A DNA stretch of 64,000 bases from Sphingopyxis sp. PAMC25046. Its GTDB lineage: Bacteria; Pseudomonadota; Alphaproteobacteria; Sphingomonadales; Sphingomonadaceae. The position numbers were made by a program, and so were the translations under genes. The notes under the pieces are model-generated. The model was not told the DNA's origin. It searched no databases and saw only the letters and a program-made list of their open reading frames with translations. Location of the stretch: positions 1,612,001 to 1,676,000 of the forward strand of contig NZ_CP039250.1 in assembly GCF_004795895.1 (NCBI RefSeq). The letters are read 5' to 3'. The first letter of the stretch is position 1, and each line of letters starts with the position of its first letter. This document shows, piece by piece, positions 15,529 to 23,811 of this stretch.

Positions 15529-16671
15529 ATGACGTCGTCATTCCCGATGACGCGCCGCGCGGCACTCGCGGGCGCGGTCGGGGTCGCTTTGTCCGCGCCG
15601 ATGGTGAATCGCGGCGCCTATGCCTTCGCGGCGGCCCCGGCGAAGGCCTATTCGCGCCGCGCGGTCGACCTCGTCGCCTCGTCGCTCGTCATCGACATGC
15701 TGGCGCCGCTCAAGATCACCATGTCGCCCGACTATGTCGCGCACAGGCTGACCGATGCCGAGGCCGCCGAGTTCCGGGCATCGGGCATCACCGGCTTCCA
15801 CAACGCCTACGGCCTTGGCGGCCCCGATGCGAAGCAGCAGGCGCTCGAATTTCTTGCCGGGTGGCAGGGTTTCGTCGGGCGCAACAGCCATGTCTTCACG
15901 CTCGTCGACGGAGCCGTCGATCTCGACCGCGCCAAGGCGGAAAAGAAATGCGCGGTCATCATGGGCATCCAGAATGCCGAGCATTTCGAAAAGGTCGAGG
16001 ATGTCGCGCTGTTCCGCCGCCTCGGCCTCCGCTGTGCGCAGCTCACCTACAACAGCCAGAACCGGATCGGGTCGGGCAGCACCGAGCGCGTCGACGGCGG
16101 CGTCAGCGATTATGGCGCGGCGATCATCGCCGAGATGGAAAAGCAGAAGATGCTCGTCGATGTCTCGCATTGCGGTGACAGGACGACCTTGGACGCGATC
16201 GAGATAGCGAAGGGCCCGATCGCGATCACCCACAGCAATGCCCGCGCGCTCGTCGATCACCCGCGCGTCAAGACCGACGAAGCGATTCTGGCGCTCGCGG
16301 CGAAGGGCGGGGTGATGGGCATCACCGGGGTGCGCATGTTCGTGCGGACGACCGACCCGACCAACGTGGGGCATATGGCCGATCATATCGACCATGTCGC
16401 GAAGCTCGTCGGCATCGACCATGTCGGGATCGGCTCCGACGCCGACCTCCACGGTTATGACGATATGCAGCCGGACGAATATGCCGCGCTCAAGGGCAGC
16501 TACAAGGGCAGCTATGCCTTTCGCGACAAGATCGACATCGACGGTTTCGACCATCCATTGAAGACCTTCGACCTCGTCGAGGAACTCATTCGCCGCAACT
16601 ATTCGAACGACAACATCCGGGCCGTGCTCGGTGGCAATTTCCGCCGCCTGCTCGCCCAAGTCTGGGGGTAA
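15529..16671 (+). CDS. Membrane dipeptidase (peptidase M19) homologue with altered metal ligands
   Basis: A 380-residue renal-dipeptidase-family protein with a twin-arginine-like signal (MTRRAALAGAVGVALS, residues 7-22), hence periplasmic. M19 enzymes cleave dipeptides, often with a D-residue at the C-terminus, using two zinc ions. Here the DxHxD motif reads D56-M-L-A-P60, so the first-site His and Asp are lost, and the bridging Glu is Gln148 (GIQNAEHF). The second-site His residues remain: His214 (VDVSHCG) and His235 (ITHSNAR), as does Asp304 (GIGSDAD). It may be a mono-zinc enzyme or a binding protein. GAGGGAGG precedes the ATG at 15529. It heads the operon that continues to 23805. Confidence 0.87.
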   Translation: MTSSFPMTRRAALAGAVGVALSAPMVNRGAYAFAAAPAKAYSRRAVDLVASSLVIDMLAPLKITMSPDYVAHRLTDAEAAEFRASGITGFHNAYGLGGPDAKQQALEFLAGWQGFVGRNSHVFTLVDGAVDLDRAKAEKKCAVIMGIQNAEHFEKVEDVALFRRLGLRCAQLTYNSQNRIGSGSTERVDGGVSDYGAAIIAEMEKQKMLVDVSHCGDRTTLDAIEIAKGPIAITHSNARALVDHPRVKTDEAILALAAKGGVMGITGVRMFVRTTDPTNVGHMADHIDHVAKLVGIDHVGIGSDADLHGYDDMQPDEYAALKGSYKGSYAFRDKIDIDGFDHPLKTFDLVEELIRRNYSNDNIRAVLGGNFRRLLAQVWG

Positions 16672-16675
16672 GACG

Positions 16676-18862
16676 ATGAACAAGGGACTTTTCGTTGCAG
16701 CAAGCATTGCCGCGGTGATCGCCGCGATGCCGGCACAGGCGCAGGAAGCGGGCGCGATCGAAGCCGCGGGCGAGATCGTCGTCACTGCGCAAAAGCGCGT
16801 CCAGAATGTGCAGGACGTGCCGATCTCGATCGCCGTGGTCAGCGGCGAGGAACTGCAGGAGCAGGGCTCGGCCTCGCTCGTCGATTATGCGGGCTATGTT
16901 CCCGGCATGAACGTCAGCAACGGCGGCACGCCGGGCCAGACGACGATCACGCTGCGCGGCGTCGCGCCACTCAACGCCAGCCAGACCGTGGGCATCTATC
17001 TCGACGATGCGCCGGTGGGGTCGAGTGCGCTTTACAATCGGGCGGGGTCGTTCACGATCGACCTCATGCCCTATGACCTCGAACGCATCGAGGTGCTCAA
17101 GGGGCCGCAGGGCACGCTTTACGGCGCCAGCTCGATCGGCGGCCTCGTCAAATATGTGACCGTTCAGCCCGATACGAGCGCGTTCAAGGTGCGCGCGGGC
17201 GTCGAGGGTTTCACGATCAAGGACGCGGGCAGCCTCGGCTGGGGCGGGCAGGTCTATGCCAACGCGCCGATCGTCACCGACACGCTCGCGATTTCGGGCA
17301 GCTTTGCGTGGCGCAAGACGCCGGGCTGGGTCGACAGCGTCAACAATGCGGGGCTGAAGGACCAGAATGACTATGAACAGCGCGGCGGCCGTGCCGCGCT
17401 GCTGTGGCAGCCGACGCCCGAGCTCAGCATCAAGCTCGCGGGCATCTGGCAGTCGCTCGATTCGGACGGAAATGGCCTCTATGCCGCCGATCTCGACGGC
17501 AACCGGCTCGGCAACGGCCATTCGTTCAACAATTATGTCCCCGAATCCTACGACATCGATCTCGACTATTATTCGGCGACGATCGACTATGATTTCGGCG
17601 CCGCGACGCTGACGTCGGCGACGACATATAGTCAGACGCAGAGCCGGCAGGTGCAGGATGCAAGCTACGCCTTTGGTGTGCTGTTCCCGCTGCTCACCGG
17701 CGGCGCGGTCGATCCTGGCATCACACCCTTTTCGCTCGACCTCGGGCTCAAGAAATGGACGCAGGAAGTCCGTCTCGCTTCGCCGAGCGGCGGTCGTTTC
17801 GAATGGATGATCGGCGGTTTCTTCACCGACGAGGAAACGAGCAATGCCCAGCTCGTGCGGTCGTTCGACATGGACGGCAATAGCATCCCGGGGCTCGACC
17901 CGCTGGCGATCGTCGGGCTGCCCGCGACCTACAAGGAATATGCGATCTTCGGCAACGCGACCTTCAAGCTCAGCGAGCAGTTCGAAGTGACCGGCGGCCT
18001 CCGCTGGGCGCGCAACGAACAGACTTTCACCCAGATCAGCGAAGGCGCGATCGTTCCCAGCGCCAACGATCCGGGTGAATCGGCCGAAAGCGTCTGGACC
18101 TTCTCGGTCAGCCCGCAATTCCACATCAACGAGGATGCGATGCTCTATGCCCGCGTCGCGACGGGCTATCGCCCCGGCGGCCCGAACGTCATTGTCCCCA
18201 ATGTCCCGCCGAGCGTCGATGCCGACCGCATGACCAATTACGAGGTCGGGCTGAAGGCCGATTTCGCCGACCGCATGGTGTCGGTCGATGCAGCATTTTT
18301 CTGGATGGATTGGACCGACATTCAGGTCACGCGCGCCTTCGGCGGCGTGTCGGGTGGCGCGAACGGCGGCAAGGCGACGAGCAAGGGCTTCGAAGGCAGC
18401 CTCGCGCTGCGCCCGGCGGCGGGGCTGACGATCAGCGCCACCGGCAGCTACACCGACGCGACGCTGAGCGAGGACGTGCCCGAGATCAGCGGCGTCGATG
18501 GCGACCGCCTGCCTGCGGTGCCGAAATTCAGCGGCGCGCTGCGCGCCGATTACGAGTTCGAACTGGGCGGAGGTAACCGGGGCAGCTTCGGCGCCGGCAT
18601 CCGCCACGCGAGCAACCGGCTGTCGCTGGTCGAGAGCGACCCGCTCGTCGCGCGCGCCAAGGCCTATACGTCGGTCGATCTCAACGCGTCGGTGACCTTC
18701 GATGATCACTGGACGCTCCGCGCCTATGCGCGCAATCTGCTCGACAACAAGGGCGAGATGGCGCGATCGACGTTTGCCGACGGGCTCAACCAGCCGAGCT
18801 TCCTCGGAATCTCGCCGTTGCAGCCGCGCACGATCGGCGTCGCGCTCGACATGGCTTTCTGA
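16676..18862 (+). CDS. TonB-dependent outer-membrane receptor of the D-amino-acid island
   Basis: A 728-residue receptor with signal peptide (cleavage near AQA-QEA, about residue 22), TonB-box-like GEIVVTAQKR (about 32-41), a plug domain with TLRGVAP and LERIEVLKGPQGTLYGASSIGG, and a barrel with the C-terminal Phe (VALDMAF). It is four bases downstream of the dipeptidase homologue and 20 bases upstream of dgcN, firmly inside the operon. Substrate is inferred from neighbours as a peptide or peptidoglycan fragment that contains D-amino acids; the sequence alone does not show this. Confidence 0.92.
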   Translation: MNKGLFVAASIAAVIAAMPAQAQEAGAIEAAGEIVVTAQKRVQNVQDVPISIAVVSGEELQEQGSASLVDYAGYVPGMNVSNGGTPGQTTITLRGVAPLNASQTVGIYLDDAPVGSSALYNRAGSFTIDLMPYDLERIEVLKGPQGTLYGASSIGGLVKYVTVQPDTSAFKVRAGVEGFTIKDAGSLGWGGQVYANAPIVTDTLAISGSFAWRKTPGWVDSVNNAGLKDQNDYEQRGGRAALLWQPTPELSIKLAGIWQSLDSDGNGLYAADLDGNRLGNGHSFNNYVPESYDIDLDYYSATIDYDFGAATLTSATTYSQTQSRQVQDASYAFGVLFPLLTGGAVDPGITPFSLDLGLKKWTQEVRLASPSGGRFEWMIGGFFTDEETSNAQLVRSFDMDGNSIPGLDPLAIVGLPATYKEYAIFGNATFKLSEQFEVTGGLRWARNEQTFTQISEGAIVPSANDPGESAESVWTFSVSPQFHINEDAMLYARVATGYRPGGPNVIVPNVPPSVDADRMTNYEVGLKADFADRMVSVDAAFFWMDWTDIQVTRAFGGVSGGANGGKATSKGFEGSLALRPAAGLTISATGSYTDATLSEDVPEISGVDGDRLPAVPKFSGALRADYEFELGGGNRGSFGAGIRHASNRLSLVESDPLVARAKAYTSVDLNASVTFDDHWTLRAYARNLLDNKGEMARSTFADGLNQPSFLGISPLQPRTIGVALDMAF

Positions 18863-18882
18863 GCGAACTGGAGTTGGACAAG

Positions 18883-19923
18883 ATGAACGCGCCCACCGGC
18901 AGACTGGCCGAAAGCCTGACCCTGCCGCAACCCTATCTGCTGTTCCTCGGCGATACGACCGAGGCGGGCTATGCCAAGACCGCCTTCGGCCTCGCCGACT
19001 GGGCGGCCGACCGCTGCGTCGGCGAATATGGGATCGGCGCCTGCTCGGTCAGCGCCGGCTTGCCGCGGCTGTCGCCCGCCGAGGCACGCGCCGCGGGGGC
19101 ACAGTCGCTGGTGATCGGCGTTGCGAACCAGGGCGGCGTTATCGGCGACGCCTGGGTCGCGGTGCTTGTCGAGGCGATGGAGGCGGGGCTCGACATCGTC
19201 AGCGGGCTCCACACGCGGCTCACGAGCATTCCCGCGCTGGTCGAGGCGGCGCGGCGCACGGGGCAGCGGCTGATCGACGTGCGCACGCCGCCGCCGTCGA
19301 TCCCGATCGCCAATGGGCGCAAGCGCAGCGGCAAAAGATTGCTGACCGTCGGCACCGATTGCGCGCTCGGCAAGAAATATACTGCGCTCGCGCTGCACCG
19401 CGCTTTTGTGGCGCGCGGGATCGACGCCGATTTTCGCGCGACCGGCCAGACAGGCATCATGATCGCCGGCGGCGGTATGCCGATGGACGCGGTGGTTTCG
19501 GATTTCGAGGCCGGGGCGGCGGAAATATTGAGCCCCGATGCGCCCGACGATCACTGGGACCTGATCGAGGGGCAGGGGTCGATCTTCAACCCCGCCTATG
19601 CCGCGGTGTCGATGGGGCTGCTGCACGGCAGCCAGCCCGACGTATTCGTCGTCTGCCACGACCCGGCGCGCAAGGTGATCCTCGGCATGGAAAGCTTCGC
19701 GCTCCCGAGCATCGAGGAAGTGATCGACCTGACGATCCGCCTCGGCAGCCGCACCAACCCGGCGATCCGCTGCGGCGGGGTGAGTCTCAACACCTCGGCT
19801 TACGATGCCGATGCGGCCGAGGCGCTGATGGCGGCCGAGCGGCAACGCCTCGGCCTGCCGGTCACCGACCCGATTCGCGGCGGCGCGTCGTTCGACGCGC
19901 TCGTGGACAATATTCTCGCATGA
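18883..19923 (+). CDS. dgcN: D-glutamate N-acetyltransferase DgcN (DUF1611)
   Basis: A 346-residue cytoplasmic protein of the DUF1611 family, now known as DgcN in D-glutamate catabolism, where it acetylates D-glutamate as the first step before DgcA. Visible features: an N-terminal Rossmann-like half (LLFLGDTTEAGYAKTAFG near 19-36), a P-loop-like GTDCALGKKYT at 157-167, GQTGIMIAGGG at 188-198, and a Walker-B-like DLIEGQGS at 226-233. ATG 18883 is chosen because GGAG lies nine bases upstream; a TTG at 18874 is too close to that site. Its last base pairs overlap the transporter start (ATGA). Pairing with dgcA in one regulon supports the assignment. Confidence 0.82.
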   Translation: MNAPTGRLAESLTLPQPYLLFLGDTTEAGYAKTAFGLADWAADRCVGEYGIGACSVSAGLPRLSPAEARAAGAQSLVIGVANQGGVIGDAWVAVLVEAMEAGLDIVSGLHTRLTSIPALVEAARRTGQRLIDVRTPPPSIPIANGRKRSGKRLLTVGTDCALGKKYTALALHRAFVARGIDADFRATGQTGIMIAGGGMPMDAVVSDFEAGAAEILSPDAPDDHWDLIEGQGSIFNPAYAAVSMGLLHGSQPDVFVVCHDPARKVILGMESFALPSIEEVIDLTIRLGSRTNPAIRCGGVSLNTSAYDADAAEALMAAERQRLGLPVTDPIRGGASFDALVDNILA

Positions 19924-21059
19924 GTGTGGGCGAGACGGGCGGCAGGTCGAGCTGGTTCCAGCGCTTCCTGCTGCCCGGTTTCGCGCTGAAGGCCGTCATC
20001 ATCGGCGGCGGCTATGCGACCGGGCGCGAACTCGCCGAATATTTCGTGCCGTCGGGGCCTTGGGGCGGGCTGTCCGCGATGCTGCTCGCGACCCTCATCT
20101 GGAGCGTCGTCGCCGCGTTGACCTTCGCGCTCGCGCGCAAGCTTGGCGCCTATGATTATCGTGCCTTCTTCGAAGGGCTGCTCGGCCCCGGGTGGATCGC
20201 GTTCGAAATCGCCTATCTGATCTTCGTGGTCCTGATCCTCGCGGTTTTCGGCGCCGCTGCCGGCGCTATCGGCGCGGCAACCTTTGGCTGGCCCGAGCTG
20301 GCCGGCTCGGTGCTGCTCGCGCTCGCCATCCTCGGTTTCACCGCCTTCGGCACCGCGCTGGTCGAGACCTTGTTCAAATATGCCTCGACGCTGATCTATG
20401 CGGTCTACGCGCTGTTCCTCGTCTTCGCGCTCGCGAGTTTTGGTGGATTGATCGCGAGCGGTTTCGCGAATGCGCCGCCGCCTTCGGGGAACTGGGTGGC
20501 AGGCGGCATCACCTATGCGAGCTATAATATCGTCGGGGCGGTCGTCATCCTGCCCGTCCTCCGTCACCTGACGAGCCAGCGCGACGCGGTCATTGCGGGG
20601 CTGATCGCGGGGCCGCTGACGATGCTGCCCGCGATCCTTTTCTTCGTCGCGATGATGGCGTTCTATCCCGCGATCGGCGGTGAGACGCTGCCGTCCGATT
20701 TCCTGCTGCGCCAGATGGCGGTGCCGGGTTTTCATGTACTGTTCCAGCTGATGATCTTCGCCGCTTTGCTCGAAAGCGGGGTCGGCGCGATCCATGCGAT
20801 CAACGAGCGCGTGTCGGGTGTCGTCGAGGCGCGCGGCCGCCCGCCGCTCGGCACCGGCGCCCGCGCGGCGATCGGCGGCGCCGTGCTCGTCGGCTGTATG
20901 TTCGTCGCATCGCGTGTCGGCCTCGTCGACCTGATCGCCAGCGGATATCGCTTCCTCGCGTGGCTGTTCCTCGCGACCTTCGTCTTGCCCTTGCTCACCG
21001 TCGGTATCTGGCGCCTGCTGCGCCCCGCACCCGCTACCCATATGGAGGCTTTGCCATGA
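19920..21059 (+). CDS. YkvI-family inner-membrane transporter
   Basis: A 379-residue polytopic membrane protein with about ten hydrophobic helices, beginning near residue 14. It resembles the uncharacterised YkvI family, distantly related to APC-fold amino-acid transporters. The helix-1 break GGGYATGRE (about 25-33) looks like the unwound substrate-binding helix of that fold. It overlaps dgcN by ATGA and the next hydrolase gene by ATGA, so it is translated with them. Uptake of D-glutamate or another hydrolysis product into the cytoplasm is the natural inference from position. Direction and substrate are not shown by sequence. Confidence 0.8.
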   Translation: MSVGETGGRSSWFQRFLLPGFALKAVIIGGGYATGRELAEYFVPSGPWGGLSAMLLATLIWSVVAALTFALARKLGAYDYRAFFEGLLGPGWIAFEIAYLIFVVLILAVFGAAAGAIGAATFGWPELAGSVLLALAILGFTAFGTALVETLFKYASTLIYAVYALFLVFALASFGGLIASGFANAPPPSGNWVAGGITYASYNIVGAVVILPVLRHLTSQRDAVIAGLIAGPLTMLPAILFFVAMMAFYPAIGGETLPSDFLLRQMAVPGFHVLFQLMIFAALLESGVGAIHAINERVSGVVEARGRPPLGTGARAAIGGAVLVGCMFVASRVGLVDLIASGYRFLAWLFLATFVLPLLTVGIWRLLRPAPATHMEALP

Positions 21060-22627
21060 AACGCCTGCTTGCCCTGTCGCTGATGCTGTCGGTCGCCGTG
21101 CCGGCGTGGGCCGAGCCGCCCGCCGACATCGGCGAAAGCGTCGAGGCGCTGCGCAAGAAAATTGGCGCGGCGGGCGTTTCGATCGCGATCGTCGAGGATG
21201 GCAAGACGACGCTGTCGCGCGGCTGGGGCGTGCGCAAGCTGGGCGAGCGCGGCGCGGTCGATGCGCAGACGATTTTCCAGACCGGCTCGACCGGCAAGGC
21301 GATGACCGCCGCGGCGCTCGCGGTGCTGGTCGACGAAGGCAAGATCGGATGGGATGATCCGGTCATCCAGCATATGCCGTGGTTCCGCATGTACGACCCG
21401 TGGGTCACGCGCGAGATCACGATCCGCGACCTGCTCGTCCACCGCAGCGGGCTCGGGCTGGGGCAGGGCGATCTGATGTTCGTGCCGCGCACGCACCTGA
21501 CGCGCAAGCAGACGGTGGAGCGCGTCGCGTACCTCAAACCCAAGACAAGTTTTCGTTCGGCCTATGCTTACGACAATATCCTTTATGCGGTCGCGGGCCA
21601 GCTGATCGAAGAGGTCACCGGCCAGACATGGGAGGATTTCATCCGCGCGCGCGTGCTGCGCCCCGGCGGCATGAAAAATGCGACGAGCGACAGCGAAGAC
21701 CGCTTCCGCGTTCCCAACCGGTCGTGGCCGCACGCGCGGCTGTCGGGCGCGCTGCGCGGCCTTGGTCCGCAACAGGCGCTGAACGAACGCGACGAGCTTG
21801 GCCGCAACGGCGCGCCCGCGGGCGGGCTGGCACTCAGCGCCGACGATATGGCGGCGTGGCTCAAGATCCAGCTCGCGCACGGCGCGCTGCCGAATGGCAA
21901 GCGGCTATTCAGCGAGGAACAGGCGGCCGAGATGTGGACGCCGGTGACGCCGGTGCCGATCACGCCTTTGCCCACCGAGCTCAAACCCGCGCAGCCGACG
22001 CAGCAGGCCTATGCGCTCGGCTGGAATGTGCAGGATTATCGCGGCCACCGCATCATCCAGCACGGCGGCGGCGTCTTCGGGTCGATCACGCGCGTCGTGA
22101 TGATCCCGGACAAAAATGTCGGCTTCGCGATCATGATGAACAGCGAGGACAGCGGCATGCTCCTCGGCCTCACCTACGATCTGCTCGACCATTATCTGGA
22201 CCAGGGCGACTATGGCTGGATCGCGAAATGGGAAGACTGGTATCAGGCGCGGCTCGCGGGCGGGGTCGAGTTTCTGAAACAGTCGCAGGCGTCGCCGGCG
22301 CAGAGCGGTCCCTCGCTCGCGCCGGCGCGCTATGCCGGGCGCTACCGCGATCCCTGGTACGGCGATGTCGTGATCGGCTCAGACGCGAAGGGGCTGACGA
22401 TCGACTTCACCTCGACGCCGCGGATGGCGGGACGGCTAGATCATTGGCAATATGACAGCTTCGTCACCAAATTCGACGATCCGGCGATCGAACCTGCCTA
22501 TGTGACCTTCGCGCTCGATGCCGACGGCAAGGTGACGGGCGTGACGATGAAGGCGGTGAGCAAGATCGCCGACTTTAGCTGGGACTATCACGATCTCGAC
22601 CTGAAACCTGCGGAGGACAAGAAGTGA
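21056..22627 (+). CDS. Second serine hydrolase (beta-lactamase/D-aminopeptidase-like)
   Basis: A 523-residue periplasmic serine hydrolase with a signal peptide cleaved near AWA-EPP (residue 19). SxxK is S78-T-G-K81, the YxN equivalent is Y172-D-N174 (AYDNILYA), and the third motif is HGGG in RIIQHGGGVFGS. A C-terminal lipocalin-like or D-aminopeptidase-type domain follows (about 420-515, YAGRYRDPWYGD onward), as in DUF3471-bearing members. It differs from the first serine hydrolase by having no membrane helices. Start overlaps the transporter stop (ATGA), and its own stop overlaps the dipeptidase GTG, so all are coupled. Peptidase against D-residue peptides is likely; esterase activity is the main alternative. 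Confidence 0.87.
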   Translation: MKRLLALSLMLSVAVPAWAEPPADIGESVEALRKKIGAAGVSIAIVEDGKTTLSRGWGVRKLGERGAVDAQTIFQTGSTGKAMTAAALAVLVDEGKIGWDDPVIQHMPWFRMYDPWVTREITIRDLLVHRSGLGLGQGDLMFVPRTHLTRKQTVERVAYLKPKTSFRSAYAYDNILYAVAGQLIEEVTGQTWEDFIRARVLRPGGMKNATSDSEDRFRVPNRSWPHARLSGALRGLGPQQALNERDELGRNGAPAGGLALSADDMAAWLKIQLAHGALPNGKRLFSEEQAAEMWTPVTPVPITPLPTELKPAQPTQQAYALGWNVQDYRGHRIIQHGGGVFGSITRVVMIPDKNVGFAIMMNSEDSGMLLGLTYDLLDHYLDQGDYGWIAKWEDWYQARLAGGVEFLKQSQASPAQSGPSLAPARYAGRYRDPWYGDVVIGSDAKGLTIDFTSTPRMAGRLDHWQYDSFVTKFDDPAIEPAYVTFALDADGKVTGVTMKAVSKIADFSWDYHDLDLKPAEDKK

Positions 22628-23805
22628 AGTCTATCGCCATCCTGCTGACGGCCACCGCGCTGACCGCCTGTTCGACCGGTGGCGAACAGCCGAAGGCGGC
22701 GCCCGAGGCGCCGCTGCACAGCCGGATGCTGGTGCTCGACACGCATCTCGACACGCCGCTCCATTTCGAGCGCGCGGGCTGGAGCTTTGCCGACCGTCAC
22801 GCGCTCGCGGACGACATGGCGCAGCTCGACATTCCGCGGATGAAGGACGGCAACCTCGATGGCGGCTTCTTCGCCATCTACACCGATCAGGGCCCGCTGA
22901 CCGCCAAGGGCTATGCCGACGCGCTGGCGTTCGCGCGGGCGCGGTCGGAGCTGATCGACCGCACCATCGCCAAATATCCCGACGCCATCGCGCCTGCGCG
23001 GACTGCGGCCGACGCGGTGCGGCTCAACAAGGAAGGCAAGCTCATCGCCTTCAAGTCGATGGAGAACAGCTATCCGCTCGGTGAGGATCTGTCTTTGCTC
23101 CAGGAGTTCTACGACAAGGGACTGCGCCTCGCCGGGCCGGTGCATTCGAAGGACAACCAATTCGCCGACAGCGCTACGGGCGAGGGGCACTGGAAGGGGC
23201 TGAGCTCGCTCGGCAAACAATGGGTCGCCGAAATGAATCGCCTCGGCATCGTCATCGACGCGAGCCATTCGTCCGACGCGGCGTTCGACCAGATGCTCGA
23301 ATTGTCGAAATATCCCATCCTGCTGTCGCACTCGAGTCTGCGATCGGCCTACGACCATCCGCGCAACCTCGACGAGGGACGGCTGAAGGCGCTCGCGGCG
23401 AAGGGCGGGGCGATGTGCATCTCGACCATCTTCATGTCGGAGATGAAGATGTCGCCCGCGCGCGGGGAGCTGTTCGGCAAATATGAACGGATCGGGTCGC
23501 TGTCCGCCGCCGAGCAGGCCGACCTCAATCGCCAGTGGCGCGAACTCGACAAGACCGAGAAACTATGGGCAGCCGATTTCGACGATTATATGAAGATGGT
23601 GCTGCGTGCGATCGAGGTTGGGGGGGTGGATCACATCTGCTTCGGCGCCGACTGGGACGGCGGCGGTGGCCTGCCCGGCATCGAGGATATTTCGGCGCTG
23701 CCCAAGGTCACCGAACGGCTGAAGGCGGCGGGCTATTCGGACGTCGACATCGAGAAGATGTGGAGCGGCAATATTCTGCGCGTGCTGGCTGCGCAGGGGA
23801 AATAG
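22624..23805 (+). CDS. Membrane dipeptidase (peptidase M19), lipoprotein
   Basis: A 393-residue M19 dipeptidase with a lipobox (LTAC, Cys16), hence lipid-anchored. Unlike the first copy it keeps the complete metal set: D39-T-H41-L-D43, Glu147 (SMENSY), His215 (IDASHSS), His236 (LLSHSS) and FGADWDG near the end. It should be a functional two-zinc dipeptidase, acting on dipeptides that may end in a D-amino acid. The start is a GTG overlapping the previous stop (GTGA). This is the last gene of the operon; the two-component genes that follow are convergent, only 6 bases away. No hairpin terminator is visible between them. Confidence 0.92.
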   Translation: MKSIAILLTATALTACSTGGEQPKAAPEAPLHSRMLVLDTHLDTPLHFERAGWSFADRHALADDMAQLDIPRMKDGNLDGGFFAIYTDQGPLTAKGYADALAFARARSELIDRTIAKYPDAIAPARTAADAVRLNKEGKLIAFKSMENSYPLGEDLSLLQEFYDKGLRLAGPVHSKDNQFADSATGEGHWKGLSSLGKQWVAEMNRLGIVIDASHSSDAAFDQMLELSKYPILLSHSSLRSAYDHPRNLDEGRLKALAAKGGAMCISTIFMSEMKMSPARGELFGKYERIGSLSAAEQADLNRQWRELDKTEKLWAADFDDYMKMVLRAIEVGGVDHICFGADWDGGGGLPGIEDISALPKVTERLKAAGYSDVDIEKMWSGNILRVLAAQGK

Positions 23806-23811
23806 CAGAGG

